Shown: piece by piece, positions 17,445 through 27,528 of the stretch
How the letters are laid out: every line of letters starts with the position of its first letter
Numbering within the stretch: the first letter of the stretch is position 1
Origin: Streptomyces sp. CNH099
Lineage (GTDB): Bacteria; Actinomycetota; Actinomycetes; Streptomycetales; Streptomycetaceae
Length of the DNA stretch: 64,000 nt
Assembly (NCBI GenBank): GCA_000514715.1
Contig: AZWL01000008.1
Coordinates: 214,179-278,178 of the forward strand
Direction: 5' to 3'
Position numbers and translations under genes: made by a program
The notes under the pieces: model-generated
Database searches by the model: none
The model's input: the letters and a program-made list of their open reading frames with translations, nothing else
Told to the model about the DNA's origin: nothing

Positions 17445-17545
17445 GCGGCGGGGGTGCGCCCGGGCGGTGACGGGGGTCCTCCCGTGGTACTACGGCCGCA
17501 CGCAGATGCGGGCCGTGGTCGGACGATCCGCGCGGCCGCCCGGCC

Positions 17546-17551
17546 TAGCGT
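17546..17551 (+). promoter_or_regulatory. -10 hexamer TAGCGT, probable leaderless ABC-operon promoter
   Basis: TAGCGT, 7 bases, then the ATG at 17559. The -35 region is poor. Confidence 0.5.
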
Positions 17552-17558
17552 CCCCGGT

Positions 17559-18490
<932 letters not shown>

Positions 18491-18494
<4 letters not shown>

Positions 18495-19324
18495 GCGCCC
18501 CGTCCCCGGTCGCGCCCGGCCCGGGCGGCGCGGGCACCGGTGCCCGCGGCGGCGCGGGCGGCTACCGCGTGACGTATCCGGGCGTGCTGCGCTCGGAGTG
18601 GTCGAAGCTGTGGTCGCTCCGCTCCACCTGGTACTCGCTGGCGGCCGTCGTCGTGCTCGCCGTCGGCCTCGGCGTCGCCGTCGGCGCCACGTTCACCGAC
18701 GGCGGCGGCGACGGTCCCCAGGATCCCGTCGAGGTCACCCTGCTCGGCCTGAACTTCGGCCTGCTCATCCTGCCCGTGCTGGGAATCCTCACCACCGCCG
18801 GCGAGTGGTCGACGGGGATGGTGCGGTCCACGATGGCGGCCGTGCCGCGCCGGCTCCCGGTCCTGTGGGCCAAGGCGGCCGTCTTCGGCGCGGTGAGCTT
18901 CGTCCTGATGCTGGCGACGGCGCTCGCGACGTTCCCGCTGGCGCAGGCGTTCCTCGCCGACACCCCCATCGCCGCCGGCCTCGGCGACCCCGGCGTGGCG
19001 CGGGCGCTGCTCACCACGGCCGTGGGGGCGGCGCTGATCGCCGTGCTCGGGGTGGCGGTCGGGGCGCTGCTACGCAGCACCCCGGCGTCGATCGGGGCCT
19101 TCGTGGGGGTGCTGATGGTGGTGCCGAACGTGGCTCCGCTGCTGCCGTACGGGTGGGTCGAGGACGCCGTGGCGTACACGCCGCTGGCCGCCATGCAGCC
19201 GCTGGCGGCCGCCCACCCGGCGCCGGACCTGCCGGGGGTCGGCGCCGCGCTCGTCAGCATGGCCGTCTGGACGGCGGCCGGGCTGGCCGCGGCGGCGCTG
19301 CGGCTCCGGCGTAGTGACGTCTGA
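18491..19324 (+). CDS. ABC-2 type permease
   Basis: A 277-residue membrane subunit with about six predicted helices: WYSLAAVVVLAVGLGVAVGA, FGLLILPVLGILTTAGEW, VFGAVSFVLMLATALATF, LLTTAVGAALIAVLGVAVGALL, IGAFVGVLMVVPNVAPLL and LVSMAVWTAAGLAAAAL. LRSEWSKLWSLRST before the first helix is characteristic of this permease group. It is translationally coupled (ATGA) to the ATPase gene. The two should form a homodimer-of-heterodimers exporter in the plasma membrane. Confidence 0.93.
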
Positions 19325-19440
19325 GAACCGCCGGGCGACGATGGGCCGGGGCACGGGCCGGGGGCACGGGCCGGAGAGGCGGCCGTGACCGGAGTTTCGG
19401 CGGGCCGCGGGCGGACAACGGCGCAGGCCGGTGACGAGGG

Positions 19441-21036
19441 GTGGTGCGGAGGGCAGTGACGGCGGAGACGGCACGGGGAGCGCGGGCGCGGAAGGCGGAG
19501 AGGACGCCCCCGGGCGGAGGCCCGGGGGCGGTGCCGGAGCCGCCGCCCACACACCGGATCCACGCGGCCGCGCAGCGCATACGGGCCTTCGACGCCCGCC
19601 ACCCGTCCCTGTGGGACGTGGGGCTGGCCTGCCTCGTCGCCTTCCCCGGCTTCGTCCAGCTCACGCTCGGCGAATGGCGTGAGGACTCCCCGGAAGGGTC
19701 CGGCGCGGACTCCGCTGAGCTGGCGTCGGTACCGATGGCGGTGCCGTGGCTCCTCCAGGCGGGCATGGTGCTGACGCTGCCGTGGCGCCGGCGGTATCCG
19801 TTCGCGATGTTCTGCGGCGTCGCCGCGCTGACCTTCGTCCACGACGCGTACCACCTGGCGCTCGCGTCCGTGATGGCCGTCGGCGTGGCCCTGTACAACG
19901 TGGCGCTGCGGCTGCCGCTCTCACGGCTGCTGTGGGTCGCCGCGATCATTGCCGCGGAGATCGGCGCGGAGGTGCTGCGCGACCCGCCGGAGAACGTCGC
20001 CCGCGCATACGTGCCGGTGGTCGCCATCGTCGCGACGATCGTGATGGGGGGCATCACCACACGTACCAGACGCGAGTACGTCGCCTCGCTGCTCGACCGG
20101 GCCGAACGGCTGGAGGTCGAGCGCGACCAGCGGGCGCGGCTCGCCGCGGCGGCCGAACGCGCCCGGATCGCCCGCGAGATGCACGACATCGTGGCGCACA
20201 ACCTCTCGGTGATCGTCGGCCTCGCGGACGGCGGCGCGTACGCCGCCCGCGGGGGCCGCACGGCACGGTCCGCGGAGCGGCCCGCGCAGGCGCTGGAGGC
20301 GATCTCCGCCACCGGCCGGGAGGCGCTGGGCGAGCTGCGCCGGCTGCTGGATGTGCTGCACGAGCAGGGCCCCGGCCCCGGGCCCGCGCACCTCGCGCCG
20401 CAGCCGGGGCTGGCGGAGCTGGAGCCGCTGCTGCAGCGGGTACGGGAGGCGGGGCTGCCGGTGCGCTGCACGGTGCGCGGCGACTCGGGAACGCTGTCGG
20501 AGGGGCGGCAGTTGACGGTGTACCGGATCGTGCAGGAGGCGCTGACGAACACGTTGAAGCACGCGGGCGGCGGCGCGACCGCGGCCGTGCGGCTCGACTG
20601 CGCGGCCGGCGGGGCGGAGATCGAGGTGACGGACACCGGGGCACCCTCCGGGCGGGGGCGGACGCGTACGGCGGGAAGCGCGCCCCGGGCGCCGGCGGCC
20701 GTGACCGATGGCGGCGGATCCGCGGGCGAGGAGACGTCCCCGTACGGCGAAGAATCGACGGATGACCCCGCCCGCCGGGGCGTCGCGGGCGGCCGGGGCG
20801 TCGCGGGCATGCGCGAGCGCGCCACCGTCTACGACGGCACCCTCTCCGCGGGCCCCGCGCCGGGCGGCGGCTGGCGGGTCCACGCGACGCTGCCGCCGCC
20901 GGCGGACCCGGCGCCTGCGGACGGACACCACCGCCGACGGCCCGCGTCCCGCGCCCCCTCCCCGTCCGCCTCCGACAGCCCGGCCCCGCCCAGCGGGCCG
21001 CCCGCCCCCGGTAACCCGCCGGAGGCGACCCCGTGA
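19441..21036 (+). CDS. NarL-type sensor histidine kinase
   Basis: A 531-residue membrane histidine kinase. About four to five hydrophobic helices lie between residues 60 and 205 (for example VPWLLQAGMVLTLPW, LLWVAAIIAAEIGAEV, VVAIVATIVMGGI). A coiled linker LLDRAERLEVERDQRARLA leads to the HisKA_3 phosphoacceptor helix ARIAREMHDIVAHNLSV, and the HATPase domain shows RIVQEALTNTLKHA and GVAGMRERA. An insertion rich in Gly, Ala and Pro sits between the ATPase N and G boxes, and the last 45 residues are disordered. The start is uncertain: GTG 19441 has GACGAGG before it, but GTG at 19444 or 19456 (with GGAGG) is possible. Its stop overlaps the regulator start by 4 bases. Confidence 0.9.
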   Translation: MVRRAVTAETARGARARKAERTPPGGGPGAVPEPPPTHRIHAAAQRIRAFDARHPSLWDVGLACLVAFPGFVQLTLGEWREDSPEGSGADSAELASVPMAVPWLLQAGMVLTLPWRRRYPFAMFCGVAALTFVHDAYHLALASVMAVGVALYNVALRLPLSRLLWVAAIIAAEIGAEVLRDPPENVARAYVPVVAIVATIVMGGITTRTRREYVASLLDRAERLEVERDQRARLAAAAERARIAREMHDIVAHNLSVIVGLADGGAYAARGGRTARSAERPAQALEAISATGREALGELRRLLDVLHEQGPGPGPAHLAPQPGLAELEPLLQRVREAGLPVRCTVRGDSGTLSEGRQLTVYRIVQEALTNTLKHAGGGATAAVRLDCAAGGAEIEVTDTGAPSGRGRTRTAGSAPRAPAAVTDGGGSAGEETSPYGEESTDDPARRGVAGGRGVAGMRERATVYDGTLSAGPAPGGGWRVHATLPPPADPAPADGHHRRRPASRAPSPSASDSPAPPSGPPAPGNPPEATP

Positions 21037-21701
21037 CCAGCGTGCTGATCGCCGACGACCACGCCCTGCAGCGGCTCGGCTTCCGGATGCTGCTGGAGAC
21101 CCAGGACGACATGGCCGTCGCCGGCGAGGCGGGCGGCGGGGCCGAAGCGGTGCGGCTGGCCGCCGAGTTGCGGCCGGACGTCGTCCTCATGGACGTCCGC
21201 ATGCCCGGCCTCGACGGCATCGAGGCCACCCGCCGCATCGCCGCCTCCGGCGGCCGGACCCGGGTGCTGATCCTGACGACGTTCGACCTCGACGAGTACG
21301 CCTTCGCCGGGCTGCGCGCCGGCGCCAGCGGGTTCCTCGTCAAGGACGCGATGCCGGACGAACTGCTCGCCGGGATCCGCGCGGTGGCCTCCGGCGAGGC
21401 GGTCGTCGCGCCGGCGCTGACCCGCCGGCTCATCGAGCGCTACGCGCACCTGCTGCCCGCCGGCGGCGAGTCCGCCGCCGCGGGCCCGGACCCGCGGCTG
21501 GCGGTGCTCACCGACCGGGAGCGGGAGGTGCTGCGGGCCGTCGCGCTGGGCTGGACGAACGGCGAGATCGCCGAGCGGATGCACCTCGCCGAGTCGACGG
21601 TCAAGACGCACGTCGGCCGGATCCTCGGCAAGACCGGCGCCCGGGACCGCGTGCAGGCGGTGATCTTCGCGTACGACACCCGCCTGGTACGCCCCGGCTG
21701 A
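21033..21701 (+). CDS. LuxR/NarL-family response regulator
   Basis: A 222-residue response regulator, partner of the kinase just upstream (GTGA overlap). The receiver domain shows VLIADDHALQRLG at the N-terminus, the phosphorylatable Asp in DVVLMDVRMPGLDG near residue 53, and the Lys in SGFLVKDAMP near residue 105. The LuxR helix-turn-helix is LTDREREVLRAVALGWTNGEIAERMHLAESTVKTHVGRI. Its likely target is the adjacent ABC exporter operon, by context only. Confidence 0.95.
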   Translation: MTSVLIADDHALQRLGFRMLLETQDDMAVAGEAGGGAEAVRLAAELRPDVVLMDVRMPGLDGIEATRRIAASGGRTRVLILTTFDLDEYAFAGLRAGASGFLVKDAMPDELLAGIRAVASGEAVVAPALTRRLIERYAHLLPAGGESAAAGPDPRLAVLTDREREVLRAVALGWTNGEIAERMHLAESTVKTHVGRILGKTGARDRVQAVIFAYDTRLVRPG

Positions 21702-21733
21702 CCGGTCCGCAGGACCGGTCCGGGTGGCCCGGC

Positions 21734-22648
21734 CTACCCCGGTCCCCCGGCGCCCGGCCCCCGCGGGGCGTCCTCCGCCACGGGCGGGTCCCCCGGCTCC
21801 GGGGGCCGGTCGCTCCAGCCGCCCGGCGCCGTACGCCCCTGCTGGTCGCGGAAGCGCACCGGTGCCACCCCCACCCGGCGGGTGAACAGCCGGGAGAAGT
21901 ACGCCGGGTCGTCGTACCCCACCCGCCGGGCGACCGCCGCGATGGGCAGCTCGGTGGCGGCGAGCAGCTCCTTCGCCCGCCCGAGCCGTATTCCGAGCAG
22001 GTAGTCCTTGGGGCTGCACCCCGCCGCCCGCCGCACCGCCGAGCGCAGCTCCGCGGTCGTCATCCCGTGCCGCGCCGCGTGCTCGGCGACGGACAGCGGC
22101 AGGAAGGCGTCGCGCGCCAGCGCCGGCAGCACCGGGTCGCCGTCCGGTGCCATGTCCGCGCGCGCCCGGCGCAGCGCGACGAGCAGGTCGTGCACGGCCG
22201 CGGACGTCTCGACCTCCAGCATCGGGTTGCCGCGGCGGGCGGCGCGGGCGATGCGGGTGACGACGGTGCGCGGCCCGGTGGCGTCGCTGAGCGGCACGAC
22301 CGGCCGCTCCGGCTGGACGTAGCCCAGCTCGGTGTACGCGGCCACGGCGGAGCCGGTGAAGTCGACGAAGGCCTCGTCCCAGCCGGTCGCCGGGTCGGGC
22401 CCGTAGTGGTGGACGGCGCCGGGGACGAGCCACAGCAGCGCGGGGGCCACCACGTCCAGCACCGGCCCGTCGCCGCCGCGGAACCAGCCGCGCCCGCTGC
22501 TGACGACGACGGCGACGTGGTGGTCGAGCGTCCGCGGCCCGACGTCCGGGAGGTCGCCGTACTGCAGGCCGACGCCGAGGCAGACCAGGCCGAGCTTGCG
22601 GTGCACCGGGCCGGGGGTGAAGTAGCGCACCCAGGTGTGCTTGCTCAT
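21734..22648 (-). CDS. AraC-family transcriptional regulator
   Basis: A 304-residue regulator with an N-terminal cupin-like sensing domain (HTWVRYFTPGPVHRKLG... HHYGPDPATGWDEAFVDF) and a C-terminal double helix-turn-helix: LSVAEHAARHGMTTAELRSAVRRAAGCSPKDYLLGIRLGRAKELL then IAAVARRVGYDDPAYFSRLFTRRVGVAPVRFR. This layout is that of AraC regulators of sugar catabolism. The ATG at 22648 has GGAGGG at good spacing. No sugar operon is adjacent, so the target is not evident; it converges on the response regulator gene with 32 bases between. Confidence 0.92.
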   Translation of the reverse strand: MSKHTWVRYFTPGPVHRKLGLVCLGVGLQYGDLPDVGPRTLDHHVAVVVSSGRGWFRGGDGPVLDVVAPALLWLVPGAVHHYGPDPATGWDEAFVDFTGSAVAAYTELGYVQPERPVVPLSDATGPRTVVTRIARAARRGNPMLEVETSAAVHDLLVALRRARADMAPDGDPVLPALARDAFLPLSVAEHAARHGMTTAELRSAVRRAAGCSPKDYLLGIRLGRAKELLAATELPIAAVARRVGYDDPAYFSRLFTRRVGVAPVRFRDQQGRTAPGGWSDRPPEPGDPPVAEDAPRGPGAGGPG

Positions 22649-22754
22649 CGCCCGCCCTCCTCGCGTTCGCCGCCGCCGAGTCCCCGCACCCGTCCGGGCG
22701 CCGGGCCCGGGCACCGTCGATCTTCGTCCATGGACGGGCAGGTGGCCAGGGGGC

Positions 22755-22788
22755 GGGGGTGGTCCGGGGCCGGGGGTGGTCCGGGGCC
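22755..22788. repeat. 17-bp direct repeat, two exact copies
   Basis: GGGGGTGGTCCGGGGCC occurs twice head to tail in the 157-base gap between the AraC gene and the PPOX gene. No function is evident. Confidence 0.7.
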
Positions 22789-22805
22789 GGCGGGCGGAGC
22801 CGGGG

Positions 22806-23276
22806 CTACGCCCCCTCCGCCAGCCGCGCCGGAAAGCCGCCGGTGGCCACCGGACCCCACCGCTCCGGCGTGATCCGGATCAGCGACTTCCCCTGCCGCA
22901 CCATGGCCCGGCGGTACTCGTCCCAGTCCGGGTGCTCCCCGGAGATGTTGCGGAAGTACTCCACGAACGGCTCCACGTCCTCCGTCGCGTCGATCACCTC
23001 CGCCGCGCCGTCGACCTGGACCCACGGCCCGTTCCACTCCTCGGACAGCACCACGATCCCGACCCGCGGGTCCCGCCGCGCGTTGCGCGTCTTGGCCCGC
23101 TCCGGGTAGGTGGAGACGACGATCCGCCCCGCGTCGTCGACCCCGCAGGTCAGCGGCGACGCCTGCGGCGAGCCGTCGGCCCGCCGGGTGAGCAGCAGGG
23201 CCCGGTGCCTGGGCCGTACGAAGTCGAGCAGCCCGGCGAGGTCGACCCGGGTGTTGGTGGCGATGTTGGGACTCAT
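22806..23276 (-). CDS. PPOX-class (split-barrel) F420/flavin-dependent oxidoreductase
   Basis: A 156-residue split beta-barrel protein of the pyridoxamine-phosphate-oxidase-like family. Typical strands are RHRALLLTRRADGSPQASPLT, GRIVVSTYPERAKTRNARRDPRVGIVVL and WVQVDGAAEVI, with the Y..RAKxRN element seen in actinobacterial F420-type members. Cytoplasmic. Exact substrate unknown. The ATG at 23276 is preceded by TATCGT at 7 bases and lacks a ribosome site. It diverges from the HExxH protein gene across 80 bases, so the two may share a control region. Confidence 0.92.
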   Translation of the reverse strand: MSPNIATNTRVDLAGLLDFVRPRHRALLLTRRADGSPQASPLTCGVDDAGRIVVSTYPERAKTRNARRDPRVGIVVLSEEWNGPWVQVDGAAEVIDATEDVEPFVEYFRNISGEHPDWDEYRRAMVRQGKSLIRITPERWGPVATGGFPARLAEGA

Positions 23277-23283
23277 GCCCGTC

Positions 23284-23289
23284 ACGATA
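23284..23289 (-). promoter_or_regulatory. -10 hexamer TATCGT, probable leaderless promoter
   Basis: TATCGT, then 7 bases (GACGGGC) and the PPOX-family ATG. Confidence 0.5.
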
Positions 23290-23356
23290 CGTCGCCGGGG
23301 GCCGCGGGGCGGTGCCCCGTAGAGTGGTCGGGAGTCGGACACCCTGGGGGTCGCCG

Positions 23357-24274
23357 GTGGGCAGCGCAAGCGCGGTGGTGCACGGATTTCCGCATCTGCG
23401 GACCGTGCGGTCGGCCCTGACGGCGCTCTACCGGCGGATCACCGCGGACTTCCTGCACGCCAACTTCGCCGTCAGCGTCCCCGCCGCCGACGTGGCCCTG
23501 GCCGCCGGCGAGGACCTGCACCTCGGCGTCCAGCGGGTGGCGCGCGCCCTGGTGCAGCACCTGCGGCTGCCGGACGCGCGCATGATCGTCGGCTTCCGCG
23601 ACATGCCCGAGGCCGCGGTGGTGGAGCTGGCCGCGGGCCCCGAGTACTTCGTCGAGCTGAACCCCCGCTTCCGCGACCACCCGCGGGACGTCGGCGGGGC
23701 GCTCGCGCACGAGGTGATGCACGTCTACCTCGACCGCCTCGGGCTGTCCTTCCCCGGCACCGCAGAGAACGAGATCCTCACCGACACCGCGACCGCCTAC
23801 CTCGGCGCCGGCTGGCTGCTCCTGGACGCCTTCCGGGAGGGCGGCGGCGCCTCGCAGCGGTTCGGCTACCTCACGCCCGAGGAGTTCGGCTACGTGGTCG
23901 CCAAGCGGGCCGTCGCCTTCGGCGAGAACCCGGAGACCTGGTTCACCAGCCCGCAGGCGTACGAGGCGTACACCGCCGGCATGCGGGTGGCCCGCCGCGA
24001 CGCCCAGCGGCCGCCGCTGACGGCGAACGGGCGCCTCGGGCGGCGCCGGTACGCCAAGGACCGCCGGCGGGCGCAGGAGCTTTTCGCGCGGGCGGGCGGC
24101 GGCGGCCTGACGACGACCGCCGCCCCCGAGGACGGCTACGCCTTCGAGAACGGCCCTCCGCTGCGGGTGTCGTTCCCGTGCCCCGTCTGCCACCAGCGGA
24201 TCCGGGTGCCGGTGCGCGGGCACGTCCGGGCGCGCTGCGGGCTGTGCAGGGCGGTGCTGGAGTGCGACACGTGA
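23357..24274 (+). CDS. HExxH metallopeptidase-like protein with C-terminal zinc ribbon
   Basis: A 305-residue soluble protein. The centre holds GGALAHEVMHVYLDRLGL (HExxH near residues 116-120), followed by ENEILTDTATAYLGAGWLL, where the Glu or Asp could be a third zinc ligand, so it resembles a gluzincin-type peptidase. The C-terminus carries a four-cysteine ribbon, CPVCHQRIRVPV and then CGLCRAVLEC, about 25 residues apart. No signal peptide is present. GTG 23357 is chosen for the GGGGGT upstream; a TAGAGT hexamer at about 23322 could be its promoter. I do not recognise a named family. The pairing of a protease-like core with a zinc ribbon suggests protein or nucleic acid binding, but the function is unknown. 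Confidence 0.82.
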   Translation: MGSASAVVHGFPHLRTVRSALTALYRRITADFLHANFAVSVPAADVALAAGEDLHLGVQRVARALVQHLRLPDARMIVGFRDMPEAAVVELAAGPEYFVELNPRFRDHPRDVGGALAHEVMHVYLDRLGLSFPGTAENEILTDTATAYLGAGWLLLDAFREGGGASQRFGYLTPEEFGYVVAKRAVAFGENPETWFTSPQAYEAYTAGMRVARRDAQRPPLTANGRLGRRRYAKDRRRAQELFARAGGGGLTTTAAPEDGYAFENGPPLRVSFPCPVCHQRIRVPVRGHVRARCGLCRAVLECDT

Positions 24275-24322
24275 CCGGGGCACGCGGGCCGGTACGCGCC
24301 GCGCCGGTACGGGCCGCGCTCC

Positions 24323-25150
24323 TCAGCCCTTGATCGCGCCCGCCGCCAGCCCGGACGCCAGCCGCCGCTGCACGATCACGAAGAAGATCAGCACCGGCAG
24401 CGTGACCAGCGTGGAGCTGGCCATCACCGGGCCCCACGCGGTGTCGTTCTCGCCGAAGAACTGGTAGATCCCGACGGCCGCCGTGTACTTGTCGCTGTCC
24501 TGCATGAAGACGTACGCGAAGATGAACTCGTTCCAGGCGGTGATGAACGCGAACACGCTGGTGGCCACCAGTCCCGGCGCCACGAGCGGCAGCAGCACCG
24601 ACCAGAACATCCGCGGCCAGCTGCAGCCGTCGATGTACGCCGCCTCCTCGACCTCCTTCGGCACCGTGGCGACGAACCCGCGCAGCGTCCAGATCGCGAA
24701 CGGCAGCGACAGCGCGATGTAGACGATCGTCAGCCCGAGCAGGCTGTTGAGCATCTCGTAGTCGCGCATCTGCAGGAAGAGCGGGATGACCAGCGCCTCC
24801 AGCGGCACCATCTGCACGATCAGGATCATGATCAGCACGGAGGTGCGGAACGTGAACCGGAAGCGCGCCACGGCCACCGCCGCGAACAGCGCCAGCACGC
24901 CGGCGGCGAGGATGGTGCCGAGGCCGACGATCGCCGAGTTCAGCAGGTAGCGGTCGAAGTCGCCCTCGTTCCACACCCGGCTGAAGTGCTCGAACGACAC
25001 GCCGCTGGGCAGCACGTCCGAGCCCCGGGAGGAGGCCCGCGGGTCGAGCGCGGTGCTCATCATCCAGTAGACGGGGAAGAGGGTGAAGATCAGCAGTCCC
25101 GCGACGGCGGCCGGGAGGCCGACGCGCGAGGCGATCGACGTGCGCTTCAC
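24323..25150 (-). CDS. Sugar ABC transporter permease (MalG type)
   Basis: A 275-residue permease with six predicted helices, first GLPAAVAGLLIFTLFPVYWMMSTAL. The EAA loop that docks the ATPase reads VEEAAYIDGCSWPRMFWSVLLPLVAPG, close to the CUT1 carbohydrate importer consensus. The GTG start has GGAGGACCT upstream and overlaps the stop of the partner permease by 4 bases. No ATPase gene follows, so the importer most likely uses a shared MsiK-type ATPase encoded elsewhere. Confidence 0.94.
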   Translation of the reverse strand: MKRTSIASRVGLPAAVAGLLIFTLFPVYWMMSTALDPRASSRGSDVLPSGVSFEHFSRVWNEGDFDRYLLNSAIVGLGTILAAGVLALFAAVAVARFRFTFRTSVLIMILIVQMVPLEALVIPLFLQMRDYEMLNSLLGLTIVYIALSLPFAIWTLRGFVATVPKEVEEAAYIDGCSWPRMFWSVLLPLVAPGLVATSVFAFITAWNEFIFAYVFMQDSDKYTAAVGIYQFFGENDTAWGPVMASSTLVTLPVLIFFVIVQRRLASGLAAGAIKG

Positions 25151-26139
25151 AGGTCCTCCTCCCCCTGGCGGAACAGCGTGCGGATGTAGACGAGGGTGAT
25201 GGCGATGAGCAGCAGCGTGAGCAGCACGGCCGCGGCGGCGCCGGATCCGTAGTCGTCCTTGGCGAACGCCTCGATGTAGGAGTACACGCCGAGGTTCATG
25301 ACGTCCTCGTTGCTTCCGCTGCCGCCGGGCATGAGGAAGATCTGGGTGAAGACCTTGAAGTCCCAGATGGTGGAGAGGATGGTCACGACCAGGAAGATCG
25401 GCCGCAGCGCCGGCACGGTGATGCGCCAGAACCGCTGCCAGGCGCTCGCCCCGTCGATCATCCCCGCCTCGTACAGCTCCTTCGGCACCGTCATCAGGCC
25501 CGCGAGCACGGTGATGGCGACGAAGGGGAAGCCGTGGTGGACGACGTTCAGGGTGGCGATGGCGTAGAAGGCGAGCCGGTCGGTGAACCAGTTGGTGGTC
25601 TCCGGGTCGATCAGGCCGAGTCCGCCGGCGATCCGGCTCATCAGCCCGTCCTCCGGCGCGAACAGCCACACCCAGACGTACGTCCCGGTGACCGCGGGCA
25701 TCGCCCAGGCGGCCATGATCGCGGTGGAGCAGATCACCCGCCAGATGGTGCCCAGGCGGTTGAGCAGCAGCGCGACGGCGGTGCCGAACGCCACGGTGAG
25801 GACCACGCAGGCGAACGCGAAGAACACCGTGTTCGGCAGCACCGTGCGCCACAGCAGCTCGTGGGAGAGCAGGTTGGCGTAGTTGTCGAAGCCGACCCAG
25901 GTGCCGACGCCGCCGCCGAACTTGACCTCGTACTCCTGCAGCGACAGCTTGCCGACCTCGACCAGCGGCCACAGCAGCAGCCCGCCGAGCACCGCCAGGG
26001 CGGGTGCCAGCAGCAGCCAGGGCCGGGTCAGCGTCACCAGCCGCTTGCGGCGGCGCGCGGCGTCGGCGGATGTGCGGCCGGGCCGCGACGGCTCCTTCGG
26101 GGGAGCAATCGCGGCCTCGGCGGTGAGCGATTCCTTCAC
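25147..26139 (-). CDS. Sugar ABC transporter permease (MalF type)
   Basis: A 330-residue permease. A basic N-terminal stretch (AARRRKRLVTLTR) precedes the first helix WLLLAPALAVLGGLLLWPLV. The EAA loop is KELYEAGMIDGASAWQRFWRITVPALRP. It lies 34 bases downstream of the binding-protein gene and is coupled to the MalG-type gene, so the three form one operon under the dre-containing promoter. Confidence 0.94.
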   Translation of the reverse strand: MKESLTAEAAIAPPKEPSRPGRTSADAARRRKRLVTLTRPWLLLAPALAVLGGLLLWPLVEVGKLSLQEYEVKFGGGVGTWVGFDNYANLLSHELLWRTVLPNTVFFAFACVVLTVAFGTAVALLLNRLGTIWRVICSTAIMAAWAMPAVTGTYVWVWLFAPEDGLMSRIAGGLGLIDPETTNWFTDRLAFYAIATLNVVHHGFPFVAITVLAGLMTVPKELYEAGMIDGASAWQRFWRITVPALRPIFLVVTILSTIWDFKVFTQIFLMPGGSGSNEDVMNLGVYSYIEAFAKDDYGSGAAAAVLLTLLLIAITLVYIRTLFRQGEEDL

Positions 26140-26173
26140 GGTGTGCTTCCGTGTCCCTGTCCGATGCGGTGGT

Positions 26174-27475
26174 CTACTCGGACTTGGCGAAGATGTCGTC
26201 CATCTCGCCGGCCGCCTTGTCCGCGGCCTCCTGGACGCTCGCGTCGCCCTTGAGCACGGACTGCACCAGCTTCAGCACCACCTGGCTGGCCTGGATCTCG
26301 CCGTACGCGGTCGTCTTCGGGACGGTCGCGCCGGCCTCCATCATCTGCTTGGCGAACGGCTCGACCAGCGGGTCGCCCTCCGCGGCGATCTTCTCCAGCT
26401 CGGTGTTGGTGCCCGGGAAGTAGTTCGTCTGCTCGGCCCACTCGGCGGCGAACTTGCCGGTGGTGGCCATCTTGACGTACTCCCAGGCCAGCTCCTTCTT
26501 GTCGCTGTCGAAGGTCGACAGGTAGGAGCCGCCGAGGAACGACGGGCTCATGCCGCCGTCCTGGCCGGGGATCGGCGCGGCAGCGATCTTGCCCTCCAGC
26601 TCGGGGGCCTCGTCGAGGAAGGTCTTGGGGGTCCAGTTGCCGGAGATCGTCATGGCGACGTTCCCCTTGGTGAACTCCTGGGCCACCTCGTCCTCGCGCC
26701 AGGTGGTGACCTTCGCCGGGGACAGGCCGTCCTTCGTCGCCAGGTCGGTGTAGAACTGCAGGCCCTCGACGGACTCCGGCGAGTTGATGGCGGACTTCCA
26801 GGTGTCGCCCTCCTGCACGGCCGCATCGCCGCCGGCGCCCCAGACGAAGGGCATCGCGAACATCTCCGCCCCGCCGGCGACGGGGAACGGGATCATGTCC
26901 GGCTCCTCCTCCTTCAGCGTCAGCGCGACGTCCCGAAGCTCCTCCCAGTTCGTCGGGGGCTTCAGACCGTGCTTGTCGAAGACGTCCTTGCGGTAGACGA
27001 GGCCGCGGACGCCCGCGTACCAGGGCATGCCGTACTGCTTGCCGTCCAGCGTGCCCGCGTCCTTCAGGCCCTCGACCAGGTCCTGGTCGAGCCCGGCCGC
27101 CTCCACCTCGTCGGTGACGTCGACCAGGCCGCCGGTCTCGGCGAACTGCGGCACCCAGGTGGTGCCGACCTCGGCGACGTCGGGCACCTGGTCCGGGCCG
27201 CCCTCGATCGCGGTGGTGAACTTGCGCTGGGCGCTCTCCCACTGCTGGTATTCGACGTTGACCTTGGCACCGGTCTTCTTCTCGAATTCCTTGTTCAGCT
27301 TGGCGAAGAACGGGTCGGCGTCGGGGTTGGTCCCCTTCATGATCCAGACGTCGAGGGTCTTGCCCTTGCCGTCCAGAGCGTCACCGCCGCCGCCCTCGTC
27401 GTCGGAGTCGCTGCCACAGGCGGCGAGCCCCAGCACCATTGCGGCGCTCACTGCGCCGATGACGAACTTCCGCAT
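26174..27475 (-). CDS. Extracellular sugar-binding lipoprotein of a CUT1 ABC importer
   Basis: A 433-residue family 1 solute-binding protein. The signal peptide MRKFVIGAVSAAMVLGLAACGS ends in an LAAC lipobox, so the mature protein is lipid-anchored at Cys20 outside the membrane after Lgt and LspA processing. KTLDVWIMKGTNPDADPFF starts the first lobe, and WYAGVRGLVYRKDVFDKHG and NVAMTISGNW are typical binding-protein segments. A DasR-type operator over its promoter suggests an aminosugar such as N-acetylglucosamine or chitobiose (DasA or NgcE role), but the ligand cannot be read from the sequence. Upstream spacing to the ATG is about 47 bases from the predicted start of transcription. Confidence 0.94.
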   Translation of the reverse strand: MRKFVIGAVSAAMVLGLAACGSDSDDEGGGGDALDGKGKTLDVWIMKGTNPDADPFFAKLNKEFEKKTGAKVNVEYQQWESAQRKFTTAIEGGPDQVPDVAEVGTTWVPQFAETGGLVDVTDEVEAAGLDQDLVEGLKDAGTLDGKQYGMPWYAGVRGLVYRKDVFDKHGLKPPTNWEELRDVALTLKEEEPDMIPFPVAGGAEMFAMPFVWGAGGDAAVQEGDTWKSAINSPESVEGLQFYTDLATKDGLSPAKVTTWREDEVAQEFTKGNVAMTISGNWTPKTFLDEAPELEGKIAAAPIPGQDGGMSPSFLGGSYLSTFDSDKKELAWEYVKMATTGKFAAEWAEQTNYFPGTNTELEKIAAEGDPLVEPFAKQMMEAGATVPKTTAYGEIQASQVVLKLVQSVLKGDASVQEAADKAAGEMDDIFAKSE

Positions 27476-27509
27476 GAACCGCTCCCGCTCCTCAGTGAGC
27501 CGAACCTGA

Positions 27510-27525
27510 ACTTGTCTAGACCAGC
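27510..27525. promoter_or_regulatory. DasR-responsive element (dre-like)
   Basis: ACTTGTCTAGACCAGC matches about 13 of 16 positions of the dre consensus ACTGGTCTAGACCACT, including the TCTAGA core. It overlaps the predicted transcription start of the sugar importer operon, the position expected for a repressor. Confidence 0.75.
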
Positions 27526-27528
27526 AGG

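Noticed and set aside
22755..22788. Two-copy 17-bp repeat as a regulatory site
   Set aside because: G-rich, asymmetric and downstream of the PPOX gene; no promoter context.
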